The notes under the pieces were generated by a model that was given only the letters and a program-made list of their open reading frames with translations, made no database searches and was not told the DNA's origin. The position numbers and the translations under genes were made by a program. A DNA stretch of 56,808 bases from Candidatus Brocadia sp. WS118 (GTDB lineage Bacteria; Planctomycetota; Brocadiia; Brocadiales; Brocadiaceae). Below are positions 36,095 through 44,984 of this stretch, piece after piece (positions within the stretch are counted from its first letter, which is position 1; each line of letters starts with the position of its first letter). The stretch is from NCBI GenBank assembly GCA_007618135.1, contig PHFX01000012.1, forward strand, positions 1-56,808, in the 5' to 3' direction.

Positions 36095-38312
36095 CGAGAT
36101 CATAAAAACCTATTACGGCCGCCCCGACAAGGAGCGTTCAACCCTTGCGATAAAAATGGAAGAGCGGCTTTTCCATGATTACGGCAAACCGCAAGTCCCA
36201 AAAGGCAAGAATGGGAAGCGGTTATCCCCGGTTGTTCTCTCGTTGAGTTATGATCAAGGGGAAACGCTTCTGCAATACAAGAGGGACAAACCGTTTGAGG
36301 AGTATATCGTTCCGCCGAGGACGGAAGAACGGTTTGAGGAATATGTAGTTCCCTGTTTGATGGCAGATCACGAATTGGAAGAATATGTTGTGAGGAAGGA
36401 TGCGGTTTCCGGAGAGGGTCATGTTGATACAGCGGTGGAAGTCATCCCTGCCGAAAAGGTGAGCGCCTCGCAGGAATATGCAGTCGATCTTCTCTATCCC
36501 CTCAAAGAAGGCAAGCCGGCTCGTTCGGTAATGCCATCAATCGAACCGTCTCTTGGCGAAGAAAAACCACAGAAACAAGCGTCCCTTACTGTTTTTTCAC
36601 CCCCGCCTTCCCAAACTAATCAGGCTAAGACCTTAGACGATGATTTTGTTGCCGATATGAAGTCGATCTTATCGGGTAAGAAGGTTTTCGATCCGGCAAC
36701 AAAGAAGGCGATAGGGAAAGACCAGATTGGGCCATCGGTTCCACGACTTGGTGAAGAAGCCAGTGCCGAGCGTCCTGTAGCCGCTGCGAATAATGATCAG
36801 GCCATCTTTGACAAAATTGCTCAGAGCATGCAATATGCGAATGCCTATAATCTCGGCACGGTTGAATTGGAAAACCGCTTTGCCGATTTTGACCGAATCG
36901 CTGATTTGGAGAAAAGGGCAGCAGAGCAGAAGAAAGGCAAGGAGGTCAAAAGGCCGGAGGAGGCAGTATCTTCCAATATTCAGGTGGAGACCAAGGAATT
37001 TCTCCAGGATCTGGACGCAATGCGGAAACAAGGGTTCGAGATGAGATTACCTTCTTCTTTTTCCTCGGCGTTTGCTCTTCATACATTGGAAGGGGTAACA
37101 GAGTATTATAGCCGTCCGTTTTTTGATACCGGTGAACATGTATTGGGAGGAGAAGATCTTTACGTTGATCAACTACGAGTTGGGAAAGCCCCAGGTGTAC
37201 TTTTTTCATACGGACAGATTATTGCAATGGGGGGGGACCTCTACGGAACTCTTGATGAAATGATGAATGCAGATGTTGCCGAATTAAAAAAACTGAAATC
37301 GTTTATCGAGCGGAATACAGCGTACTACAAGGGGAACAAGACTGATCCATCAAAGTCGGTCTCTAACAAACAGTGGGACGATGCAACGAACGGCCGTTAT
37401 CTCAAACTTGCCGAAGAAAACTATTCGCATTTTTCCCCGGATATTTTACTGAAAACTACAAGTGGAGGGGCAAGAAATACCAATCAGTCCGAATGGGAAG
37501 ATCATCATGCCAGGGCAATTAAAGCTGCACAGGAGATGATGGCAGACCCACAAAGTGCGAATCGGCCGGCTTTTCTGGAACGGCCTTTGATCATCAACGC
37601 CTTCGGCGACCATTTCCTGACAGATGCCTTTTCTTCAGGGCACCTCCTTAATAAGGAGGGAGTCATCAGACGTTTCAAGGACCATTTCTTTGATGGAAAC
37701 TCACTTAAGCCGGAGGGAAAAAAGTTTTTTGCTACAGTCGCAAAATTGGCATTCAAAGGGAACATCGCAAAGAAATTTAGCCGGTTAGAGACTTACAAAC
37801 CCCTTGAGGGGTGGTGGAATATCATCAATTGGAATCCGAATATAGACAGCGTAAGCAGATTTGAAGAACTGCTCATAGGGGTTGCCGAACAACGGCCCGA
37901 TTCCATTGGCAACATCGCTGCAAAGTCATTACATGACCATCTCAACAAAAATGGAATTAAAGTGACAAACGATGCGGGTGATGGGCCCTGGATACTAAAA
38001 GGTGACGGCTTTCTTGACCCAACTACACTGGAAATCCTGCGAAAAGCTGTTCGGCAATCGATTGATAACCTCCATGATCCATCGATTCAAGTCAGGAGTG
38101 TTCCTTTTGATTTGCATCCTTATTTTTCGAAGGTCTGGAAATATGTTCCGAAGCTTACGAAAACGTCTGAGCATGCGTTCAGGCAACTGGTAGAGGAGTA
38201 TACCACTCCTACTTCAGAAGTTTTGCAAAAGGCTGCGGCGCAGGTGATTCATGACCAAGTAGATTTACTCATTAAGAAGCTCATAGAAGAGAAGGCACTT
38301 AAGTATGCGTGA
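36060..38312 (+). CDS. 750-residue protein with zinc phospholipase C / P1-nuclease-like motif
   Basis: Start ATG 36060 lies inside the previous gene (35-base overlap). Residues 1-~240 are low-complexity and include three spaced copies of an EEY[IV]V motif (80, 93, 107) and a related QEYAV at 138. Residues ~247-282 hold a segment (NAYNLGTVELENRFADFDRI) that looks like a linker or docking element. Residues ~335-640 form the main domain with GDLYG (392-396), YSHFSP (455-460), WEDHHARA (479-486) and DHFLTDAFSSGHL (517-529). The last is HxxxDxxxxxH, the metal-binding pattern of zinc-dependent phospholipase C and S1/P1 nucleases. Activity on lipid or nucleic acid is plausible but unproven. No signal peptide. 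Confidence 0.75.
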   Translation: MKKKTKKKISFDEIIKTYYGRPDKERSTLAIKMEERLFHDYGKPQVPKGKNGKRLSPVVLSLSYDQGETLLQYKRDKPFEEYIVPPRTEERFEEYVVPCLMADHELEEYVVRKDAVSGEGHVDTAVEVIPAEKVSASQEYAVDLLYPLKEGKPARSVMPSIEPSLGEEKPQKQASLTVFSPPPSQTNQAKTLDDDFVADMKSILSGKKVFDPATKKAIGKDQIGPSVPRLGEEASAERPVAAANNDQAIFDKIAQSMQYANAYNLGTVELENRFADFDRIADLEKRAAEQKKGKEVKRPEEAVSSNIQVETKEFLQDLDAMRKQGFEMRLPSSFSSAFALHTLEGVTEYYSRPFFDTGEHVLGGEDLYVDQLRVGKAPGVLFSYGQIIAMGGDLYGTLDEMMNADVAELKKLKSFIERNTAYYKGNKTDPSKSVSNKQWDDATNGRYLKLAEENYSHFSPDILLKTTSGGARNTNQSEWEDHHARAIKAAQEMMADPQSANRPAFLERPLIINAFGDHFLTDAFSSGHLLNKEGVIRRFKDHFFDGNSLKPEGKKFFATVAKLAFKGNIAKKFSRLETYKPLEGWWNIINWNPNIDSVSRFEELLIGVAEQRPDSIGNIAAKSLHDHLNKNGIKVTNDAGDGPWILKGDGFLDPTTLEILRKAVRQSIDNLHDPSIQVRSVPFDLHPYFSKVWKYVPKLTKTSEHAFRQLVEEYTTPTSEVLQKAAAQVIHDQVDLLIKKLIEEKALKYA

Positions 38313-38402
38313 TGAATGCATCGGTGCACACCGGAGGGGATAGTCTCTTTCACCTGAGGTGTTGCGCAAGCAGAGTGTAAACAACACCCGAAGGAGGAAA
38401 TT

Positions 38403-40160
38403 ATGGAAAATCGATTTATGGAAATGGATCAGTATCTGAAACGGATTTGTGGGAAAAAAGGCCGTCGGGGAGCGGTGAGGTCCGGTCATTCTGCCGTTGA
38501 ATTGGCCGACACGGGTGAGGCTGTGCCGGGTGCAAGGAATATTGTTACCCAGCAATCAGGTTATGCGTTTGCTCAAAACCCTGTGGCCATTGCAGGTCTG
38601 GGGGTGGCCGTCTTCAATACGGGACGGACCATCGCCACGAGCGGGAGTTTTTCTACGCAATCGACGCCCGCCAGTTATATCCACCAGAATACGCCTGCCG
38701 GCTCAAAGTTTCGGCGTCGCACCATCGAGTTCACCATCACGGCACACCATCCCCGATATGGAATCGGGACTCAAACATTCTGGTTTAAGCTGTCGTTTGA
38801 ATTTAATGGAAACGATATCAGAGACGCGAGTATTAATCCCCTGATCGATAAATCGAGTTCCATGATATCGTCCACCTTTTCCATTAAATTTGAACCTACC
38901 TCTTACAGTCTAAACTCGGATCCTGTCGCCATCATTCGCTACAAGATCAGCGGAGAATGGGATCCGGTCGGCACTGGCCATGTGTCCTTTGAGGGCAATT
39001 TCGATCTGAAAGCCGACGGAGCAGTGACCTATATTATCAATTCAGAAAAAAATTGGGTTCAAAATGGACAATTTCATCATGACGCGATCAGTGAGCCCCA
39101 ATCTCTTGCCTATTCTCACAGTTACCCGGAAGAGGAATTCCAACAAATTATCAATCAGAGTGTCACGGTGCCGCTTAATCAGAACCAAAAGGATGCCCTA
39201 CTCCGTTTTGTTTCTGACATCGGCGGTGAGCGGTTCAGGAAATCGATGCTTTTAAGGCTTTTAAACCAAGGCAGCTATGATGCCGTGCCTGCGGAGCTAA
39301 AGAAGTGGACCAAAGCTCGTCGTAACGGAAACTTAGTGGATTTGCCGGAGCTGGTCAGTAAAAGAAAGGCCGAGGCGGAACTGTTCCAGAAGCCTGGGAC
39401 CTCCGCGGCACAGAGCCTGCTATTCCTTTCTACGGCCTATTCTTATCGGTATGAGAGCCCAAGCCGCGTGGTCGCCCATCAGTTGGATTACTCTTATGCG
39501 ATGAATCCCCTGGTCATCGCCGGGGTGACAGTATCTGATGCCATTCAAATCGGTTTGGGGGCCATTGCGGTGGTACAAGCACAGGTCTCGGCATCGCAAG
39601 GCTCTTTCACCTTGTCTTATGACAAGGTACAACGGCTTTTAACCTCTGAAGCGCGGGCCGCCATGCCGGGTTCGCAGTCCTCCAAGAAAAGTTATTCGCG
39701 ACGACTGCTTTACTTAGGTATCGGCGCGGTCAATGCGGCCGAAGCCGATGTAATCATAGAGTGGGAAGGGAATCCATACGGTGAAATCGGGACCCCCGTT
39801 ATCCGGAGAAACCTAGGAACGTCCACCGAATGGTCAAAATCCTCTGCCAACATTACCATAACAAAAGTGGACCGCATTCCATTGCCTAATACGGATCCCC
39901 GTGTATGGCCGATTGTCTATACTTATGACGGCACGTACGATCCGTATGGAAATGGTTACTTCGAGTTTAGCGGGGAGTTTGAAATCAATGCGTTTGGCGG
40001 CATGAAGTTCAACCGGCATGAAGTGGTGTCTCGTTCCCTTGCGGATTGGGCCATCGGAGGCACACCAGAGGACAAGGTGCAAAAGGGGGCAGATAATATT
40101 GTTTCCGTTCCTCCCATTCCTCAGGATCAGATCAATTATCTCAAAACGCGATTGCCCTAA
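38403..40160 (+). CDS. 585-residue protein: duplicated beta domain around a GH24 lysozyme-like segment
   Basis: ATG 38403 follows GAAGGAGG. Residues ~52-215 and ~362-537 are two divergent copies of one domain: each opens with Y-A-x-N-P-x-x-I-A-G and ends with a Y/W-D-P-x-G-x-G-x-x-x-F-x-G-x-F-x-I/L block. Between them, residues ~243-331 match the C-terminal half of phage GH24 lysozymes (VPLNQNQKDALLRFV, FRKSMLLRLLNQGSYDAV, LPELVSKRKAEAELF). The N-terminal half with the catalytic Glu (ExG...YxD...T) is not present, so it is probably a binding or structural module rather than an enzyme. No signal peptide. It is the last gene of the set. Confidence 0.8.
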   Translation: MENRFMEMDQYLKRICGKKGRRGAVRSGHSAVELADTGEAVPGARNIVTQQSGYAFAQNPVAIAGLGVAVFNTGRTIATSGSFSTQSTPASYIHQNTPAGSKFRRRTIEFTITAHHPRYGIGTQTFWFKLSFEFNGNDIRDASINPLIDKSSSMISSTFSIKFEPTSYSLNSDPVAIIRYKISGEWDPVGTGHVSFEGNFDLKADGAVTYIINSEKNWVQNGQFHHDAISEPQSLAYSHSYPEEEFQQIINQSVTVPLNQNQKDALLRFVSDIGGERFRKSMLLRLLNQGSYDAVPAELKKWTKARRNGNLVDLPELVSKRKAEAELFQKPGTSAAQSLLFLSTAYSYRYESPSRVVAHQLDYSYAMNPLVIAGVTVSDAIQIGLGAIAVVQAQVSASQGSFTLSYDKVQRLLTSEARAAMPGSQSSKKSYSRRLLYLGIGAVNAAEADVIIEWEGNPYGEIGTPVIRRNLGTSTEWSKSSANITITKVDRIPLPNTDPRVWPIVYTYDGTYDPYGNGYFEFSGEFEINAFGGMKFNRHEVVSRSLADWAIGGTPEDKVQKGADNIVSVPPIPQDQINYLKTRLP

Positions 40161-40193
40161 CCTTTGTAGGCAACAGCATGGTGTTGTATGGGC

Positions 40194-40364
40194 TCACCCA
40201 TTAGAAGGCTTTTGTCAAGCGAAAAAAATTTTCCATAGCAAAAAATCGCAGATTATTTGCCCTATCAAATGAAAAAATTATAATGCCCAAAAGCATTTAT
40301 CCCATTGACCGCACCCGTATTTTCAGGTTTCTTAGTTACGGATTAGAGAAATTCGCACCAGTCA
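40194..40364. repeat. Imperfect direct repeat, copy 1 (~171 bp)
   Basis: From TCACCCATTAGAAGGC to CACCAGTCA. The same sequence recurs with about a dozen or more differences at 40940-41109, 746 bases away. Confidence 0.8.
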
Positions 40365-40939
40365 CCCATCCGGTTCAAGGCGTTGTTTTCGAGATCGTTT
40401 TTTGTGATCGCTCTCGTTGCCCCTGGCAAGTATCTGTCCCAGAAAATCGTTGGTATCATGCTGTATCCAATTGTTTGTCACAAACCTGCGGTTCTACGGC
40501 CAACCCCTTGTGGCTCGCAGCATAGGCGGATTTTGAAGGTCATGCCTTTCAGACTCCGTTTTATGAATGGAACAGCTTCCCAATCAAACCTCATGGATTG
40601 ATTACCAACCCCTCTGCCGGCTCGCTGTCCCATTCTTTCGTTCCTTTACCTACTTCTGCGTCTCTGTTCTTTCATCTCCTTGATCTTGTCCTCCTCTTTT
40701 GCAATTTATCCTTTGCCTTTGCTCTTCACATTACTCCCTCTTTAAATGTCTCTTTTTTTCTGGTATTGAATAACCCATGAATGGCTTTTTTAATCTGCTT
40801 TTAACCGATTTTTTTAACAGGAAAATCTTTTATTACCTCCTATTTCTGATCCCCGATCCCTGATAAAAGTAGCCTTATTCCCTTACTCCTTTCTCTGGTG
40901 AGTGGAACAGTTTTCATAATTGTTTGGGAGTACCGCGGG

Positions 40940-41109
40940 TCACCCATTAGAAGGCCTTTGTCAAGCTAAAAAATATTTCCATGGCAAAAAATTGCAGATT
41001 TTTTGCCTTATCAAATGAAAAATTATAATGTCCAAAAGCATTTATCCCAATGGCCGCACCCGTATTTTCAGGTTTTTCAGTTACGGATTATAGAAATCCG
41101 CACCAGTCA
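40940..41109. repeat. Imperfect direct repeat, copy 2 (~170 bp)
   Basis: Partner of 40194-40364. The two copies bracket about 575 bases that carry no gene, so they may be the ends of a decayed insertion or a segmental duplication. Confidence 0.8.
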
Positions 41110-41439
41110 GACCTTGAAAATAGAATGCAAAAACCTTCACTTTATTCTTGCCGAGGTAAGGGTGCAGTATGGTTGCACATTGCAGAAGCGGGTGCGGGTG
41201 AAGGGTGTATAGTGAAAAGGCAAAGGTCAAAAGTGAGGGATGAAAGAGGAAATGTGAAGATGTGCGATGGAGGATGGGAAGAGGGACGAGGGAGGAGAGA
41301 AGACAGAAGTGAGGCGAGAGAAGACGGAAGATGGCAGGGAAAGGTGAAAAATAAATATCAGGATGGCAGGAAAATTATTCATGCCTGGTTTGACGTTGGG
41401 CTAGGCTATTATTTCTAAAATTTTCGTAAATCCTGAAAA

Positions 41440-41856
41440 TTATCCCAAGAGTTTGTGTGGTATGTTTACAAGCGATAGCTGTTTAGAAAATGGTTTATCA
41501 AAGGTTAATACGGGAATTCTGAGTTCGAAAGCAGCGGCGGCTAACACCGCACCCCCGTAATCCTTAATTTTATTAGGCCACAAGGATAAAATGTTACTCA
41601 TAAAATACCCGTGTTGATGTCTTATCCCTGGATTTTTCAGCAGATCGCGAAGCATATGGTTTATGAATATTGAATCGACTTTGTAAATTGATTGCAAAGT
41701 GTAGACAAATTCGGTAATGACATTTGAGATAATGATTATCTCCGACTTTAAGTTTGATGCATCTTCTATGTACCCAGCTATCTTTTCAGATTGAATCTTG
41801 CTCCTGGTTGTGGTATACGAAATCAGGCAATTGATATCGATAAGAAAGGAGTTCAT
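41440..41856 (-). CDS. PIN-domain toxin (VapC-like)
   Basis: About 138 residues from the ATG at 41856, chosen because it overlaps the stop of the antitoxin frame (ATGA). Acidic residues of a PIN nuclease are visible: Asp in FLIDINCLISY (~7), Glu in VITEFVYTL (~49), and Asp in IKDYGGAVLAAAAFE and TFDKPF near the C-terminus. VapC toxins cleave tRNA or rRNA and are neutralised by VapB. The pair stands near the right end of the island, on the minus strand, a typical stabilisation position. Confidence 0.8.
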   Translation of the reverse strand: MNSFLIDINCLISYTTTRSKIQSEKIAGYIEDASNLKSEIIIISNVITEFVYTLQSIYKVDSIFINHMLRDLLKNPGIRHQHGYFMSNILSLWPNKIKDYGGAVLAAAAFELRIPVLTFDKPFSKQLSLVNIPHKLLG

Positions 41857-42085
41857 GTGTTCTTTAACATCCACATTCTTCGAGCTTTCAGAATGTCCTC
41901 TTTAATATTGCCGGCTTCGACTTTAATGGATCCTTTATACTTAAGAAAGGGTTTGTTTGCAGGTTCAACGAATATCCTGTTTTCTTCAATTTTCCATTCG
42001 ATTGAATCTGAAACACTTAAATGAAGTCTCTCTCGTATTTCTCTTGGGATGGCGATTTGGAATTTGGAGGTAATTTAGATTTCAT
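41853..42085 (-). pseudogene. AbrB-type antitoxin (VapB-like), frameshifted at codon 4-5
   Basis: From ATG 42085 (AAGGAGAAG upstream) the frame ends after 22 codons. One frame over, the sequence reads FQIAIPREIRERLHLSVSD, then IEWKIEENRIFVEPANK and LKARRMWMLKNT: a good AbrB/SpoVT domain with an acidic tail. Adding a single A to the AAA run near 42073 restores one continuous 77-78-residue antitoxin whose stop overlaps vapC. Either the antitoxin is truly inactivated while the toxin survives, or this is a one-base sequencing error. Confidence 0.7.
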
Positions 42086-42357
42086 AAGTCTTCTCCTTAA
42101 CGATACACGTTTAATAATTTGTGCCATTCTGCATTCCTTACAACAATATAATAAAGTAAGGTGAAAAATTTGTCAATAAAATACAAAGAGAGTCCTGAGG
42201 GTTGCACCTTTAAAAAAATAAGTTTAAATAGGAGATAATCGATGACAATGAATATTTGGATAAAAAAGTATATGCTATGACCTGTGGCTCATTGCAAAAA
42301 CGGATGTTTGTTAAGAGAATAGTCTACCGCAAAGGCACAAAGGACGCAGAGGAAATA

Positions 42358-42571
42358 ATGAAAAAAGAGAAATTCTTTTTTGGGAGAACTTGTATCCTGC
42401 GGGTGCTGTTTTATTCACTGGGTAGCGTTTATGCTGGTAGCGGCCTATCAGCCGAAGCTCTTTGAGTCATGGTGGCTGTTTGATTACTTTTGTACGGCAA
42501 CAGTAATTGCCTGGCTCAGTTCCTTTCAGCGGGCTGTTATGTGCTGGCTCATGGAAAAGGCGGGAAAGTAA
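42358..42571 (+). pseudogene. Small membrane protein, frameshifted in a T6 run
   Basis: ATG 42358 follows AGAGGAAATA. The frame opens MKKEKFFF and soon diverges; dropping one T from the T6 run at about 42375-42380 joins it to a frame reading LGELVSCGCCFIHWVAFMLVAAYQ, then LFDYFCTATVIAWLSSFQRAV, ending EKAGK. The product would be about 70 residues with two transmembrane helices. Unknown function. Real frameshift or homopolymer error. Confidence 0.5.
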
Positions 42572-43174
42572 TTTTGTTGGTATTGTTCTATAACATTAAC
42601 ATTGAATCCTTTTGCAAGTTGTCAATAGGTGATTCCTGCGAGTAAAACGGTTCTTAAAACCGGCGGGATAGCAAAATCAGAGAATTGCCGCGATTCTGTA
42701 TCATAATAAATAACACTACGACGACACGCCTCTTTCTTGCGCTTTGCCACGTTCCTCTCCTTCGTAATGGTCTTCGAGATACTCAAGGGTCTCGAAATGT
42801 GCGATTGATAAACAATATCGTACAAGTCCACCACGGACAAACAGGGTTTGTCCGTGCCACCCACGGATCAATGTTCAATTCCGGCAACCACAGTCAGGGG
42901 TGTTTTCCCGGCGCATTGGCTCGTCTATGGGAACGGTCATGATTCCTGTTATCTCTCCGGAAGACAGCATACATCTGATGCGCGTTAGATCCTCTGTTTG
43001 ATTTGGCGCTGAAATGTAAGTCGTGTATAAGGCGTAGCTAATCTTCGATATCTATCGAAAGTAACGAATCGAGTCAAAAATCATTTTTTCTTGAATGGCT
43101 TGAAATTACTGATAGAATCAAAGGGATTGAAGAACGGCAAAACAGGGAAAAACCCTTGAATAGGGTATTAACAC
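42572..43174. other. Gap before the right island end
   Basis: About 600 bases. It holds a possible 42-codon gene on the minus strand (42622-42750, separate entry) and an ACGGACAAAC...GTTTGTCCGT palindrome at about 42834-42856. No transposase or recombinase was found. Confidence 0.4.
42622..42750 (-). CDS. Possible 42-residue protein
   Basis: A GTG start with a strong AAGGAGAGGAAC upstream (minus strand) opens MAKRKKEACRRSVIYYDTES... and ends LLAGITY. It is short and basic, with no family recognised. It could be the leftover start of a larger gene. Confidence 0.3.
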   Translation of the reverse strand: MAKRKKEACRRSVIYYDTESRQFSDFAIPPVLRTVLLAGITY

Positions 43175-43206
43175 TATTTTCAGAATTTTGTATCGGGAAA
43201 TAAGAT
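43175..43206. repeat. Right 32-bp direct repeat (attR-like)
   Basis: Identical to 24704-24735 at the mnmE 3' end. Its last bases include the A and T of the deaminase start codon (43205). No mnmE coding sequence precedes it; upstream frames are closed by stops. Confidence 0.9.
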
Positions 43207-43657
43207 GTCAAAAAGACCTTCGTGGGATGAGTATTTTTTGCGAATCACCCGGGAGGTAGCTCAACGGGCTACCTGCTTGCGGAGACAGGTGGGGGCGCTG
43301 CTGGTGATGGAGAAACACATTCTCACGACGGGTTATAACGGGGCGCCAAGCGGACTTCAGCATTGTCTGGAGATCGGCTGCCTGCGGGAACAGCTCAAGA
43401 TTCCCCCCGGAGAACGACACGAACTATGCCGCGGCCTCCATGCCGAGATGAATGCCCTCATTCAGGCCGCACATTATGGCATAAAGATTTCCGGGGCAAC
43501 GCTGTACAGCACTACGTATCCTTGCTCTCTCTGTGCTAAAATGCTGGTGAATGCCGGGATCAAGCGGATCGTTACCCTTACCGATTACCCCGATCCCCTC
43601 GCGAAGGAGATTCTCTCCCTGGCGAACGTTGCGGTGGAAATTGTAAAACTGGAATAA
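43205..43657 (+). CDS. dCMP/cytidine deaminase family protein (ComEB-like)
   Basis: 150 residues. The zinc site is complete: HAEMNAL (His and catalytic Glu, ~79-85) and the PCSLC pair (~104-108), in the order of deoxycytidylate deaminases, which supply dUMP for thymidylate synthesis. An extra N-terminal segment holds [11 protein letters not shown], and a [10 protein letters not shown] insert has further cysteines, as in ComEB. The start codon overlaps the right repeat. If the island is removed, this gene would follow mnmE directly (stop TAA, G, then ATG). Confidence 0.92.
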   Translation: MSKRPSWDEYFLRITREVAQRATCLRRQVGALLVMEKHILTTGYNGAPSGLQHCLEIGCLREQLKIPPGERHELCRGLHAEMNALIQAAHYGIKISGATLYSTTYPCSLCAKMLVNAGIKRIVTLTDYPDPLAKEILSLANVAVEIVKLE

Positions 43658-43952
43658 ACCTTATGGAAAGGGATGGCGGCTTATTTAAAGCGAAGATCGA
43701 ACCGCAGAACAAGGAATATCGAATAGTGAAGTAAGAATACTTCATCATTTAACATTCCTTGTTCGATATTCGTTATTCGGCGTACTGCTTTTCAATGGAG
43801 AACGAAGAAGCCCTTCGCTCTGCAACAACTTTGAAATTCCTTAACATTAACATTAAAAGAATTAAGATTGCCTTGCTATCGCTCGCAATGACGATAACGT
43901 ATGTAGACACTTTAATGAAATGCTATACTGAACCAGTGAAAGGAAAACAATT
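43658..43952. other. Intergenic region with an inverted repeat
   Basis: No gene seen. A long, imperfect inverted repeat (AACAAGGAATATCGAA around 43709-43724, its complement near 43755-43772) with an inner AGTGAAGTA/TACTTCATC hairpin is present. Confidence 0.4.
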
Positions 43953-44930
43953 ATGAAAACAGCGCTGTCTTTATCTGTCGGCTTCTTACTAGCCGTATAT
44001 CTGTTATTTTCTGTTCATCATACCCTTGCAGGCGAGTGGGGTCTCGGAGAACAGGCAGAGGAGTTGGATGCATGTGATAGTGTAATCCTTCATTTTGACG
44101 GGAAGACGTGGAATTATATGTATCACGGGTTCGGGATGTGGCTCAATGACATCTATGGTTTTGATTCCAATGATATCTTTGCGGTGGGTGAGCAGGGGGT
44201 TATTCTCCACTACGATGGCCAGTCGTGGATAAAACAAAAAAGCCCCACCAAGCATAGATTAAACAGGATTTGGGGCAGCAGCCGCAAAGACATCTATGTT
44301 TGCGGTGACTTTGGAACCATGCTTCATTTCAACGGTATGGAATGGGAAAAATATGATACTTCCATAGTTGATTGGTGCAGGGGTATCTGGGGTTTCGATG
44401 AAAAACATATCTTGGTTACCGGCAATTTGGGCAAGGTATTCCGGTACAATGGGGAAACATGGCTGGAGCGAACGATTGGTACCGTGGATTCCATGTATGA
44501 CATCAGCGGTAGCAGTATGAAAAATGTATATGCAGTGGGTGAATATGGCACCGTTGTTTACTATGATGGCAAGAACCTGAAAAAGCTTAAACCGTTTACC
44601 AGCAAAACACTCACCAGTGTATGGACGCTAGACCAGAAAAATGTATACGTTGCCGGTGCGGACGGCTTTATTTCCCATTATGATGGTTCAAAATGGACGC
44701 GACAGATGAGCGGAACGTCCCACTGGCTGAGAAAAATTTGGGGTATCGATGCCCAAAACATCTTTGTCGTAGGGGATCATGCAACGATTCTTTACTACGA
44801 TGGAAAAACCTGGAAGACCCATAAAAGTGGCACGAATTACTCTTTTTCTGGCATATGGGGAAACAGAAGGGATAATGTATATGTTGTTGGGGTTAATCCT
44901 GCGGATCTCTACGATCACTTGACGCAGTAA
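43953..44930 (+). CDS. Secreted beta-propeller-like repeat protein
   Basis: 325 residues with a signal peptide (MKTALSLSVGFLLAVYLLFSVHHTLA). The rest is about seven repeats of roughly 40-42 residues, each with the core L/I-x-x-I-W/Y-G-x-x-x-x-(D/N)-I/V-Y/F-V/A-x-G-(D/E)-x-G-x-(V/I)-L/V-H/Y-Y/F-(D/N)-G. This is the pattern of a beta-propeller of the BNR/YCF48-like sort, usually a protein- or ligand-binding surface. Start ATG 43953 with AAAGGAAAAC upstream. Exported; partner unknown. Confidence 0.8.
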   Translation: MKTALSLSVGFLLAVYLLFSVHHTLAGEWGLGEQAEELDACDSVILHFDGKTWNYMYHGFGMWLNDIYGFDSNDIFAVGEQGVILHYDGQSWIKQKSPTKHRLNRIWGSSRKDIYVCGDFGTMLHFNGMEWEKYDTSIVDWCRGIWGFDEKHILVTGNLGKVFRYNGETWLERTIGTVDSMYDISGSSMKNVYAVGEYGTVVYYDGKNLKKLKPFTSKTLTSVWTLDQKNVYVAGADGFISHYDGSKWTRQMSGTSHWLRKIWGIDAQNIFVVGDHATILYYDGKTWKTHKSGTNYSFSGIWGNRRDNVYVVGVNPADLYDHLTQ

Positions 44931-44984
44931 GAAATGGTATTGAGACACTTTTAACACAAGTATGATTTGGGAAGGAGAATTACT

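Larger units (their letters stand above)
40161..41439. other. Gene-poor stretch with direct repeats and strand-biased tracts
   Basis: 1.28 kb without a supported gene. It contains a ~170-base imperfect direct repeat (separate entries), a pyrimidine-rich tract at 40612-40760 and a purine-rich tract at 41212-41372. ORFs read through these tracts have strongly biased composition and no ribosome sites, so they were not called. Confidence 0.5.

Noticed and set aside
28207-40160. Contractile injection system or phage tail cluster
   Set aside because: The lysozyme-like segment and large unknown proteins suggested it, but no sheath, tube, baseplate, spike or AAA+ ATPase gene is recognisable.
41050-41418. 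122-residue ORF
   Set aside because: It runs through the purine-rich tract and repeat copy 2, has biased composition (Arg/Glu/Gly) and no ribosome site.
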